NCBI GenBank assembly: GCA_004551485.1 | Contig: SBLD01000011.1 | Span: 1-64,000, forward strand | DNA: 64,000 nucleotides | Source of the DNA: Billgrantia azerbaijanica | Lineage (GTDB): Bacteria; Pseudomonadota; Gammaproteobacteria; Pseudomonadales; Halomonadaceae | Direction of reading: 5' to 3' | Part shown: one piece after another, positions 25,393-33,218 of the stretch | Layout of the letters: each line of letters opens with the position of its first letter | Position numbering within the stretch: position 1 is the first letter of the stretch | Made by a program: the position numbers and the translations under genes | Notes under the pieces: generated by a model | The model's input: only the letters and a program-made list of their open reading frames with translations | Database searches by the model: none | What the model was told of the DNA's origin: nothing

Positions 25393-25516
25393 GATGCTCC
25401 ATGAAGAGAATGACGACGTACACATCATGGGGGCTTTGTCGCGGTTTTGCCAGTCCCGATTCGTCGCATTCTGTTCCGGCAGGGTTGCCGCCCGGCATGG
25501 CCGGGCGGCAACCGCC

Positions 25517-27601
25517 TCAGAAGCGCCCGCGCAGGGTGGCCACCACGCCGAAACCGGGGGCGAGCAACTCGCCGCCCACCGGCTGGTCCGTCAGGTGCTC
25601 GCGATAGCCGCGGTCGAAGAGGTTGTTGACGTCCAGGCCCACCTCCAGCGACGACAGCCCGGCTCTCTTGCCGAAGCGCCAGCCCAGGCCGAGGTCGACG
25701 GTGGCATAGCCCGGCGTGGCGCGCTCGGTGCCGCCGGAGAAGGTGTCGGCGGTGCGATCCTGGCGAGCGACGCCGCGCACCTGAGCATGCCAGTGGAAGC
25801 CGGTCGGTGGCTGTTGGCCGATGCCCAGTGTCGCCTCCGGGGCCGGCATCTCGTGGAGCGGCTCGTCGTCCTGCTCGTTGGTGCCGCGCAGCCAGGTCAG
25901 GCTGCCGTCGAGCTGCCAGTGGCCGCCGGCCAGCTGGCCGGCGAGCGGCAAGGTGAAGCCCGCCTCCACGCCCTGAATCTCGACCTGGTCGAGATTCTCG
26001 GTGCGCTTGATCGGCAGTCCGTTTCGCGGGTGGGCCTGGCCGGTCACCCGGCCGGCAATGTAGTCGTCGATGCGGGTGTGGAAGGCGGCCAGGCGGTACT
26101 CGCCGCGCTCGCTGCGTCCCTTGAGGCCGATCTCCAGGCTGGTGGAGCGCTCGGGGTCGAGCTGCGGGTTGCCGATGTGGAAGTAGCCGTCGCCGCGGGC
26201 GGCGTCCTCGAAGCGTTCGCGCATGTCCGGCGCGCGGTAGGCCGAGCCCAGGCTGACATAGGGATTGAGCAGCGGTGAGACGTTGTAGATGGCGCCGAGC
26301 GACCAGGAGAGGGTATCGCTGGTGCTTTTCAAGCCTTCGCGGGTGGCGCTGGGGCCGCTGCCCTTGACGTCGGCGTCGCCGGTCACGCTGTCGTAGCGAG
26401 CGCCCGCCATCAGCGTCCAGTCGTCGAACAGTATCTCGTCCTGCACGAACAGGCCGCGGCTCTCGATCACCCCGTCGCGAAACGGCGAGGTGGGCGCGGC
26501 GTTGTTGGAGAGCGGCGGGTTGAACTGGAAGCGCTGCGGGTCGCCGGTCATCTCCCAGGCCTCCACGCCGGTCGTCAACAGGTGGCGTTCGCCCAGCGGC
26601 AGGCGGTACTGGAGGCGTCCGCCGTCGGTGGTGAAGGTGACGTCGTTGCGCACCTGGTTGCGCTCGAGGCCGCTCGACCAGGCACGGATCTGGCGGAACA
26701 CCTCCTGCCGGTAGAGGCTCGCCTCCAGGGTGCCGGGGCCCACCTGTCCCTCGTAGCCGAGATCAAAGAGCTCGCGCTGCTGGCGCGGCGAGTGAATGGT
26801 CAGGGTGCCCAGCGCCGGATGGGGGCCGGGCTTGGCCGAGCCGGGATACCAGACGTCGCGATCCTCCTGGGCCTGGACGTTGAGCGTGAGGCGGTGGTCG
26901 TCGGCCAGGCGGAAGGCGTACTTGAGCAGGAAGGCGCCGGATTCGAAGCCGCTGTTCTCGACGCGGCCCTCGGGCGTGTCATAGTCGCCCACGTCGCGGG
27001 CCGTGCCACCGAGCACCAGGGCGTGGTCGCGATTGGCCAGCTGTACCACGGCGCCGCCGCCGAGGCTGTCGTCGACGCTGCCGGCGCCGGCGGCGAAGCG
27101 GCCGTGCACCGAGGGGGCGGCGGTGAACTCGGCCTCCGGCGTACGCAGGTTGACGGCGCCGCCCAGCGCGCCGCTGCCATGCAGTACCGAGCCGGGGCCT
27201 TTCACCACCTCGATGCTGTCGAGCAGGCCGAGGCTGGCAAACGAGGCCAGAGCACCCGCCGGCTGGGCCGAGTTGACGCGCACGCCGTCGACCTGCAGCA
27301 CGATGCTCTCCTTCTTCAGTCCGCGCAGCACGGGGTTCTGCCCCCAGGCGCCGTCGCTGTGCACGGCGGTGCCGGGCTGGCCGCGGAACAGGCTGCCGAC
27401 GCTTTCGGTCACCGCGGCCGACGCGGGATCGAGGCGCAGCGTGGCCTTGGGGGTGTCGAGTTCGTCGGCGGCATAGCCCTTGGCGGTCACCGTGAGGCTC
27501 GGCAGGGCATAGTCCGGCGTGGGTTCGGCGGCCGTGGCCGTCAGGCTCAGGGTTCCGGCAATGGCCAGGGCCAAGGGGGTGAGGGTGGTCGATGGTCGCA
27601 T
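25517..27601 (-). CDS. TonB-dependent outer-membrane receptor
   Basis: A 694-residue outer-membrane receptor. The signal peptide is MRPSTTLTPLALAIAGTLSL, with cleavage after TATAA. A TonB-box-like SLTVTAKG precedes the plug domain, which shows the conserved PVLRGLKKESIVLQVDGVRV and VVKGPGSVLHGSGALGG segments. The rest is a 22-strand barrel ending in Phe (TLRGRF). The ATG at 27601 is chosen for its signal peptide and GGAGGAG ribosome-binding site; the open frame to 27847 lacks both. The plug and TonB-receptor class are firm. The ligand is unknown: iron chelate, haem, copper or a metallophore. It is divergent from an ABC importer plus nnrS, and a Fur-like site lies between. Confidence 0.92.
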   Translation of the reverse strand: MRPSTTLTPLALAIAGTLSLTATAAEPTPDYALPSLTVTAKGYAADELDTPKATLRLDPASAAVTESVGSLFRGQPGTAVHSDGAWGQNPVLRGLKKESIVLQVDGVRVNSAQPAGALASFASLGLLDSIEVVKGPGSVLHGSGALGGAVNLRTPEAEFTAAPSVHGRFAAGAGSVDDSLGGGAVVQLANRDHALVLGGTARDVGDYDTPEGRVENSGFESGAFLLKYAFRLADDHRLTLNVQAQEDRDVWYPGSAKPGPHPALGTLTIHSPRQQRELFDLGYEGQVGPGTLEASLYRQEVFRQIRAWSSGLERNQVRNDVTFTTDGGRLQYRLPLGERHLLTTGVEAWEMTGDPQRFQFNPPLSNNAAPTSPFRDGVIESRGLFVQDEILFDDWTLMAGARYDSVTGDADVKGSGPSATREGLKSTSDTLSWSLGAIYNVSPLLNPYVSLGSAYRAPDMRERFEDAARGDGYFHIGNPQLDPERSTSLEIGLKGRSERGEYRLAAFHTRIDDYIAGRVTGQAHPRNGLPIKRTENLDQVEIQGVEAGFTLPLAGQLAGGHWQLDGSLTWLRGTNEQDDEPLHEMPAPEATLGIGQQPPTGFHWHAQVRGVARQDRTADTFSGGTERATPGYATVDLGLGWRFGKRAGLSSLEVGLDVNNLFDRGYREHLTDQPVGGELLAPGFGVVATLRGRF

Positions 27602-27639
27602 GGGACTCCTCCGGTCAAAAGATGCATGTATAATACTTT

Positions 27640-27654
27640 TAATAAAGATTCGCA
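27640..27654 (-). promoter_or_regulatory. Fur-box-like site
   Basis: On the minus strand TGCGAAT-C-TTTATTA matches 10 of 14 positions of the 7-1-7 Fur core TGATAAT-N-ATTATCA. It lies in an AT-rich island 39 bp upstream of the TonB receptor start and between the divergent genes. Metal repression is a reasonable inference, not shown. Confidence 0.4.
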
Positions 27655-27785
27655 TTTTGACGTGCATCAGTGAAGGCGTCATGCGCCCTGTGCGCTTCCG
27701 ACCTTCTCGGTTGACCGGCATCAACACGACGACGGGCGGGGTGGAGCAAAATCCAATCATTCTTGTTTGGTTCATGGGAGAGGGC

Positions 27786-28580
27786 ATGAAGCGTTCGCTA
27801 CCGACACGGAGCCTCGAGACGCTGCTCGGCTGGGGCGGCAGTCTCACCGGTGTGCTGCTGTTCGTGGCGCTGTGGGAGTGGGGTAGCCTGGCCTACGGCA
27901 GCTTCCTGCTGCCGGGCCCGCGCGATGCCCTGGCGGCCCTGGAACGGCTGGCTCGCGAGGGCGAGGCGGTGAGCGCCGTATGGGCCACCGCCTGGCGCGC
28001 CATGGCGGGTTTCGCCCTGGCGGCGCTGGTGGGCACGGCACTGGGTATCCTGGCGGGGCTCTCGCGCACCCTGGGTCGGGCGCTGGAGCCGCTCTCCACG
28101 GTGCTGCTGGGCATCCCGCCGATCGCCTGGATCGTGCTGGCCATCCTGTGGTTCGGCAGCGGCGCCATGGCCACGGTCTACACCGTCATGGCCACCACGC
28201 TGCCGGTGACCTTTGCCGGGGCGCAGATGGGCGCCCTGACGCGGGATCGCCGGCTGCAGGAGATGGCCGACGCCTTCCGCCTGCCGCCGCTGATGCGCCT
28301 GTTCGATGTCTACCTGCCACACATCGTCTCCTATGTCTTCCCGGCACTGATCACGGCCCTGGGCGTGGCCTGGAAGGTGGCGGTGATGGCCGAGCTGTTC
28401 GCCACCGAGGACGGCATCGGCGCGGGCCTGGCGGTGGCGCGCGTCAATCTCGACACCGCCGCGGCGATGGCCTGGATCCTGCTGGTGGTGGCGCTGCTGA
28501 TCGTCGCCGAGCACGGCCTGCTGCGCCCCCTGCAGCGGCGCATGGAGCCCTGGCGCCAGGCCGGGCGGGGAGCGCCGTGA
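27786..28580 (+). CDS. ABC transporter permease (NitT/TauT type)
   Basis: A 264-residue inner-membrane permease with about six helices and the BPD_transp_1 EAA loop (EMADAFRLPPLMRLFDVYLP). The pattern is that of SsuC/TauC/NitT-type permeases. The ATG at 27786 follows GGGAGAGG; the ATG at 27774 in the same frame is an alternative. The start codon of the ATPase gene overlaps its stop (TGATG). It is the first gene of a permease/ATPase/binding protein/nnrS operon divergent from the TonB receptor. The substrate is unknown. Confidence 0.88.
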   Translation: MKRSLPTRSLETLLGWGGSLTGVLLFVALWEWGSLAYGSFLLPGPRDALAALERLAREGEAVSAVWATAWRAMAGFALAALVGTALGILAGLSRTLGRALEPLSTVLLGIPPIAWIVLAILWFGSGAMATVYTVMATTLPVTFAGAQMGALTRDRRLQEMADAFRLPPLMRLFDVYLPHIVSYVFPALITALGVAWKVAVMAELFATEDGIGAGLAVARVNLDTAAAMAWILLVVALLIVAEHGLLRPLQRRMEPWRQAGRGAP

Positions 28581-29320
28581 TGCTGACGCTCGATGCCATC
28601 GGCCATGTCTTCGGCATGACCCGAGTGCTCGGTGGGGTGAGCCTGTCGCTTGCCCCGGGCGAGTCGGTCTGCCTGGTGGGGCCCTCCGGCTGCGGCAAGA
28701 CCACCCTGCTGCGCATCGCCGCGGGCCTGGTCACCCCCGCCGAAGGGCGCGTGAACGACGGCTTCCGCCGCAGTGCCGTGGTCTTCCAGGAGGGGCGACT
28801 GCTGCCGTGGCGTCGCCTGCTCGACAACATTGCCCTGGGGCTCAAGGCGGCCGGCGTGCCGCGCCGCGAGCGGCTGGCCCGCGCCCGGGCGCTGGCCGCG
28901 GAGTTGGGTCTGGCCGAGTGCCACGACCACTTTCCCCACGAGCTCTCCGGCGGCATGCAGCAGCGCGTGGCCCTGGCCCGTGCGCTGGCGGTGGAGGCCG
29001 ACTGCCTGCTGCTCGACGAGCCGTTCAGCGCCCTGGACGTAGGCCTGCGCAGCGAGGCGCAGGCTCTGCTGCTCGACCTGCTGGCGCGCCGCGGCATCGC
29101 CTCGCTGATGGTCACCCATGACCTGACCGAGGCGCTGCGCCTGGGCCACCGGGTGGTGGTGCTGTCGCCGGCGCCGGGGCGGATCGTCCACGAGGCGCGT
29201 GTCGAGCGTCCCTTTGCCGAGCGCGATACCGCCTTTCTCTACGAGGCCGCCGGCGCGTTGTTGCGCCATCCCGACGTGGCCGAGAGCTTCCTGTACCGAG
29301 CCGATGAGGTGAGTGCATGA
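28580..29320 (+). CDS. ABC transporter ATP-binding protein (NitT/TauT type)
   Basis: A 246-residue ATPase with Walker A GPSGCGKTT, Q-loop VVFQEGRLLPW, signature ELSGGMQQRVALARAL, Walker B CLLLDEPFSALD and H-loop VTHD. It shares one base with the permease stop and overlaps the binding-protein start by 4 bp. The Q-loop residues and length fit the SsuB/TauB group. It would power the importer of 27786-30306. Confidence 0.92.
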   Translation: MLTLDAIGHVFGMTRVLGGVSLSLAPGESVCLVGPSGCGKTTLLRIAAGLVTPAEGRVNDGFRRSAVVFQEGRLLPWRRLLDNIALGLKAAGVPRRERLARARALAAELGLAECHDHFPHELSGGMQQRVALARALAVEADCLLLDEPFSALDVGLRSEAQALLLDLLARRGIASLMVTHDLTEALRLGHRVVVLSPAPGRIVHEARVERPFAERDTAFLYEAAGALLRHPDVAESFLYRADEVSA

Positions 29321-30306
29321 TCGACCGTCGACGCCGGGAGCTGCTGCAGTTCGCGGCCGCTTCCGCCACCCTGGCCGCGCTGCCGGGCCTGGGGATTGCT
29401 GCCGGGCCCGGGCTGCGTGCCGCCACGCCGCTGGGCCTGCCCCAGGTGATCCTGGCCCGGGCGCTGGCCGACGAGCGGCTGGACGCGCTGGTCGGCGGCA
29501 GCGAGCTGCGCGCCTGGCGCGACCCCGACCAACTGCGCGCCTGGATCGCCGGCGGCGAGGTGTCGCTCACCGCCACGCCCACCAACGTGGCCGCCAACCT
29601 CTACAACCGCGGCGTGCCGGTGGTGCTGATGAACGTCAACGTCTGGGGCACCCTCGGCCTGCTCGCCCTCGATGGTCCGCTGACGAGTCTCGCCGACCTG
29701 GCCGGCAAGCGCCTGGGCGTGCCGTGGCGCGGCGACATGCCCGACCTGGTGCTGCGTTACCTCCTGGCGCGCGAGGGGCTCGAGGTGGGGCGTGACGTGC
29801 ACATCCTGTATCAGGGCAGCCCCTTCGAGACGGTGCAGCTGTTCCTCGCCCGGCGCCTGGAGGCCGCCGTGCTGCCGGAGCCGATGCGCACCGCCACCCG
29901 CCGCCAGGCCGGCTCGCTGGGGCTCGAACCGCGGGAACTCGACCTGCAGCAGGAGTGGGCGCGCCTCACCGGTGACTCGCCGGCGCTGCCCCAGGCCGGG
30001 GTGATCTGCCGTCTCGAGCTGCTCGAGGCGCACCCCGACTGGATCGCCGCCGTGCAGGGCGCGGTGGGCGAGGCGGTGGCCTGGGTCCACGCCGACCCCG
30101 CGGCGGCGGCGCGGCTCGGTGCCGAGCACGCCCCTCTGCCGGCGCCAGTCTTCGAGGGCGCCATCGCCCGCACCCGCCTGGAGATGCGCACGGCCACGGC
30201 GGCGCGTCCGGCCCTGGAGACCTTCTTCTCGGCGCTGGCCGAGCTCTCCAGCGGCTTCATCGGCGGCGGTCTACCGGACGACGCCTTCTATTTGCCCGAC
30301 ACCTGA
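29317..30306 (+). CDS. ABC substrate-binding protein, Tat-type signal
   Basis: A 329-residue protein whose N-terminus MIDRRRRELLQFAAASATL carries a twin-arginine-like motif (RRRRELLQF) and a hydrophobic stretch ending in AAG/ALP sequences, suggesting Tat export with a bound cofactor or metal. The body resembles NMT1/SsuA-like binding proteins: TATPTNVAANLYNRGVPV, a GKRLGVPWRGD hinge, and YQGSPFETVQLFLARRLEAA. The start overlaps the ATPase stop by 4 bp. No clear ligand residues are visible. Context with a TonB receptor and nnrS suggests a metal-related or chelate ligand, but this is inference. Confidence 0.82.
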   Translation: MIDRRRRELLQFAAASATLAALPGLGIAAGPGLRAATPLGLPQVILARALADERLDALVGGSELRAWRDPDQLRAWIAGGEVSLTATPTNVAANLYNRGVPVVLMNVNVWGTLGLLALDGPLTSLADLAGKRLGVPWRGDMPDLVLRYLLAREGLEVGRDVHILYQGSPFETVQLFLARRLEAAVLPEPMRTATRRQAGSLGLEPRELDLQQEWARLTGDSPALPQAGVICRLELLEAHPDWIAAVQGAVGEAVAWVHADPAAAARLGAEHAPLPAPVFEGAIARTRLEMRTATAARPALETFFSALAELSSGFIGGGLPDDAFYLPDT

Positions 30307-30328
30307 GGCAAGCAACGGAGGAGATGCC

Positions 30329-31540
30329 ATGTCCGCTTCGTCAGCGGCGATTCCCGGCCAGCGTGTGGCGCTGCTGGCCTACGGCTTTCGCCCCTTCTTC
30401 CTGCTGGCCGCGCTCTACGCGCCGCTGGCGCTGGTGCCCTGGGTGGGCGGCCTGCTGCAGCAACTGACGCTCGATACCGGCATGCCGCCCCTGCTGTGGC
30501 ACGCCCACGAGATGCTGTTCGGCTTCGTGGCCGCGGCGCTCGCCGGCTTCTTGCTCACTGCGATCCCCTCCTGGGCGAAGGTGGCCCCGCTCACCAACCT
30601 GCCCCTGGCGGCGCTGGCGCTGCTGTGGCTGGCCGGGCGGGCCGCGGTATGGCTGGCCGGCTGGCTGCCGGCGCCGCTGGTGGCCGCGGTCAACCTGGCC
30701 TTCCCGCTGGTGCTGGTGGCCTGGGCCCTGCCGGCGCTGCTGACCGGTGAGGGGCGGCGCCACCTCAGCCTGGGGGCGCTGCTCACGCTCTTCGCGGCGG
30801 CCGAGCTCGGCTTCCACCTGGCCTGGCTCGGCGCGCTGCCGGCGCGCTTCGCGCCACTGGACTGGCTGCACCTGGCGGCGAACCTGCTGCTGGTGCTGAT
30901 CGCCGTGACCGCCTCGCGCATCGTGCGGGTGGTGGCCATGGCCGCCGTCGCCGCCAGCGGTGCCGAGCGGCCCGTGCGCTTCACCCCGGCCCGCGAGCAC
31001 CTGGCCGTGGCCACGCTGCTGCTCTTCGTGGCGGCCGATTTCGTGGCACGCGGCCATCCGGTGACCGGCTGGATCGCCCTGGCCGCGGCCGCCGCCCAGG
31101 CCGACCGCCTTGCCGAGTGGCCCTGGGGGCGGGCCATGGGGCGGCTCTACCTGCTGCTGCTCACCCTGGCCTACGTATGGCTCACCCTGGGGCTGGCGCT
31201 GGTGGGCCTCGCGGCGCTGCTCGAGGGCTGGCCGGCCTACGCCGGCCGCCATGCGCTGTTCCTCGGCGCCATCGGCTCGGCGGTGCTGGCGGTGTTGTGC
31301 ATCGCGGGCCTGCGCCATACCGGCCGTCCGCTGCGGCTGCCGCGGGCGATCTGGGGCGCGCTCGCCTGCCTGCTGGCCGCCGTGGCGCTGCGCACCGGCG
31401 TGCCGCTGTTGTGGCCGCAGCACTACCTGGTGCTCGGCGTGGTGGGGGCGAGCCTGCTGTGGCTACTGGCCTTCGGCCTCTATGTGCTGAGCTATGCGCG
31501 CCTGCTGTGCCGGGCGCGCCCCGACGGCCTGCCGGGGTGA
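30329..31540 (+). CDS. nnrS: NnrS family membrane protein
   Basis: A 403-residue polytopic protein with about 12 helices and the NnrS signatures: the N-terminal YGFRPFFLLAALYAPLA, LWHAHEMLFGFVAAALAGFL with its conserved His pair, and TASRIVRVVAM in the middle. NnrS proteins are haem- and copper-containing inner-membrane proteins linked to nitric oxide stress. The ATG at 30329 follows CGGAGGAG. It starts 22 bp after the binding protein and is probably the last gene of that operon. No denitrification structural genes (nir, nor, nos) are in the window. Confidence 0.88.
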   Translation: MSASSAAIPGQRVALLAYGFRPFFLLAALYAPLALVPWVGGLLQQLTLDTGMPPLLWHAHEMLFGFVAAALAGFLLTAIPSWAKVAPLTNLPLAALALLWLAGRAAVWLAGWLPAPLVAAVNLAFPLVLVAWALPALLTGEGRRHLSLGALLTLFAAAELGFHLAWLGALPARFAPLDWLHLAANLLLVLIAVTASRIVRVVAMAAVAASGAERPVRFTPAREHLAVATLLLFVAADFVARGHPVTGWIALAAAAAQADRLAEWPWGRAMGRLYLLLLTLAYVWLTLGLALVGLAALLEGWPAYAGRHALFLGAIGSAVLAVLCIAGLRHTGRPLRLPRAIWGALACLLAAVALRTGVPLLWPQHYLVLGVVGASLLWLLAFGLYVLSYARLLCRARPDGLPG

Positions 31541-31714
31541 CGGACGGGGATGCCGAGCATGGAGCCCATCGCGAAACGTAGGCAATCGGGGGAAACGTAG
31601 AAAGTGCGGGTTGGCCGACCGTGATCCGGGCATGCTAGGTTTCTGAGGTGCCTGACGCGCTCGGGCAAGGCTCACAACCACAATACCAACCCGCTTTCAG
31701 GATGGAGGCATTCC

Positions 31715-32674
31715 ATGCGAGCTCTCAAATACGCGGTGGCCGTGTCCCTGCTGGCCACCGCCCCTCTGGTGGCAGCTCAGCAGCTGTCCATCGCCACCGG
31801 CGGCACCGGCGGCACCTACTACCCCCTGGGTGGGGGGCTGGCCGAGATGATCGGCAAGCACATCGAGGGGTACGATGCGGTGGCCGAGGTCACCGGCGCC
31901 TCGGTGGAGAACATGGGCCTGGTGTGGCGCGGCGACTCCGACATGGCGCTGGCGCTGGCCGACACCGTCCACCAGGCCTATAACGGCAGCGGTGACTTCG
32001 AGGGCCGCCAGCTCGAGAACATCCGCGCCCTGGCCTCCGTCTACCCCAACGCGGTGCAGATCGTCACCCTGGCCGATTCCGGCATCGAGTCGCTCGAGGA
32101 CCTGCGCGGCAAGATCGTCTCGGTGGGCGCGCCGGGCAGCGGTACCGAGCTCAACGCCCGGGCGGTACTGGAGTCCAACGGCATCACCTACGACGACATC
32201 GACCCGCGTCGCCTCAATTTCAACGAGACCGCCGATGCCATCCGCGACGGCGACATCGACGCCGGCTTCTGGAGCGTGGGTCCGCCCACCAGCTCCATCA
32301 TGAACCTGGCCACCACCCGCGACATTCGCCTGATCGGCCTCACCGACGAGGAGGTGGCCAACGCACGCAAGGAGTCGCCGGTGTTCGCCCGCTATACGCT
32401 GCGCGCTGGCCTCTACGAAGGCATGGATGAGGGCGTGCAGACCATCGGTATTCCCAACGTGCTGGCGGTGAGCAGCGAGATGGACGAGGAGCTCGCCTAC
32501 CAGGTTACCCAGATGCTCTTCGAGCGCACCGATGAGCTGATCGCCATTCACCCCGCGGCCAACGACACCACCGTGGAATTCAGCATCGAATCCACGCCGA
32601 TTCCCTTCCACCCGGGTGCGCTGCGCTACTACGAGGAGGTGGGCGCCGAGATCGCCGATCATCAGCGGCCCTGA
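31715..32674 (+). CDS. TAXI-family TRAP transporter solute-binding protein
   Basis: A 319-residue periplasmic protein with signal peptide (MRALKYAVAVSLLATAPLVA) and the family hallmark SIATGGTGGTYYPLGG just after it. The rest includes RGKIVSVGAPGSGTELNA and a DAGFWSVGPPTSSI segment. TAXI proteins bind small carboxylates or amino acids for TRAP importers. The ATG at 31715 follows GATGGAGGC. It is followed by a DUF1850 gene and the fused TRAP permease; the substrate (commonly glutamate-like) cannot be read here. Confidence 0.9.
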   Translation: MRALKYAVAVSLLATAPLVAAQQLSIATGGTGGTYYPLGGGLAEMIGKHIEGYDAVAEVTGASVENMGLVWRGDSDMALALADTVHQAYNGSGDFEGRQLENIRALASVYPNAVQIVTLADSGIESLEDLRGKIVSVGAPGSGTELNARAVLESNGITYDDIDPRRLNFNETADAIRDGDIDAGFWSVGPPTSSIMNLATTRDIRLIGLTDEEVANARKESPVFARYTLRAGLYEGMDEGVQTIGIPNVLAVSSEMDEELAYQVTQMLFERTDELIAIHPAANDTTVEFSIESTPIPFHPGALRYYEEVGAEIADHQRP

Positions 32675-32677
32675 ACG

Positions 32678-33199
32678 ATGACCGCAAAGCGTGACCGGCG
32701 TCGGAGAGCAGGGCGGGCCTGGCTGCCCGCCCTGCTACTGTGTCTGGTAGCGTCGTGTCTGGCGATGCTGGCCCATGCCCAGTCGGCGGCCGGGGTGCTG
32801 GAGGTGATCGACGCGGAGGGCGAGCGCCTGGTGAGCCTGGCGATGCCGGAGGGCGCCGGCTGGTGCCTGGAGTGGAACCACTCCGTGGAGGGCTTTCCGG
32901 TACGCGACTGCTACCGTCACCGCGACGGGCGGATGGTGCTGGAGCGCAGTCACCTCCCCGATTTTGCCGCCGGCCTCGATCACATCCCCGGCCGGGGCCG
33001 CCAGGTCTCCGACGGCGAGGGCGGCTACTGGATCGAGGCCATCGACGAGCCGGTACCGGGCAACGCCTACCGGCTGCGCGTCGGCTCGATGGCGGTCGAT
33101 CACCGCCTGGTCGCCGAGGGCAGCCGGGTCAGCCTCAGCGCCCTGGCCGCCGGTCGCCGCGTGACCGTACGTCTGACCACCGCCGCCGCGAGCGACTGA
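32678..33199 (+). CDS. DUF1850 protein of the TAXI-TRAP operon
   Basis: A 173-residue protein with an N-terminal basic stretch and a hydrophobic segment (WLPALLLCLVASCLAMLAHA) that should act as signal or anchor. The body has WCLEWNHSVEGFPVRDCY, the conserved W-x-H-S-V-E core of DUF1850 proteins. It lies 3 bp after the TAXI gene and 19 bp before the permease gene. DUF1850 proteins regularly sit between these partners; their role, perhaps assembly or substrate handling, is not known. Confidence 0.8.
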   Translation: MTAKRDRRRRAGRAWLPALLLCLVASCLAMLAHAQSAAGVLEVIDAEGERLVSLAMPEGAGWCLEWNHSVEGFPVRDCYRHRDGRMVLERSHLPDFAAGLDHIPGRGRQVSDGEGGYWIEAIDEPVPGNAYRLRVGSMAVDHRLVAEGSRVSLSALAAGRRVTVRLTTAAASD

Positions 33200-33218
33200 T
33201 ACCGTCGAGAGAATCACG

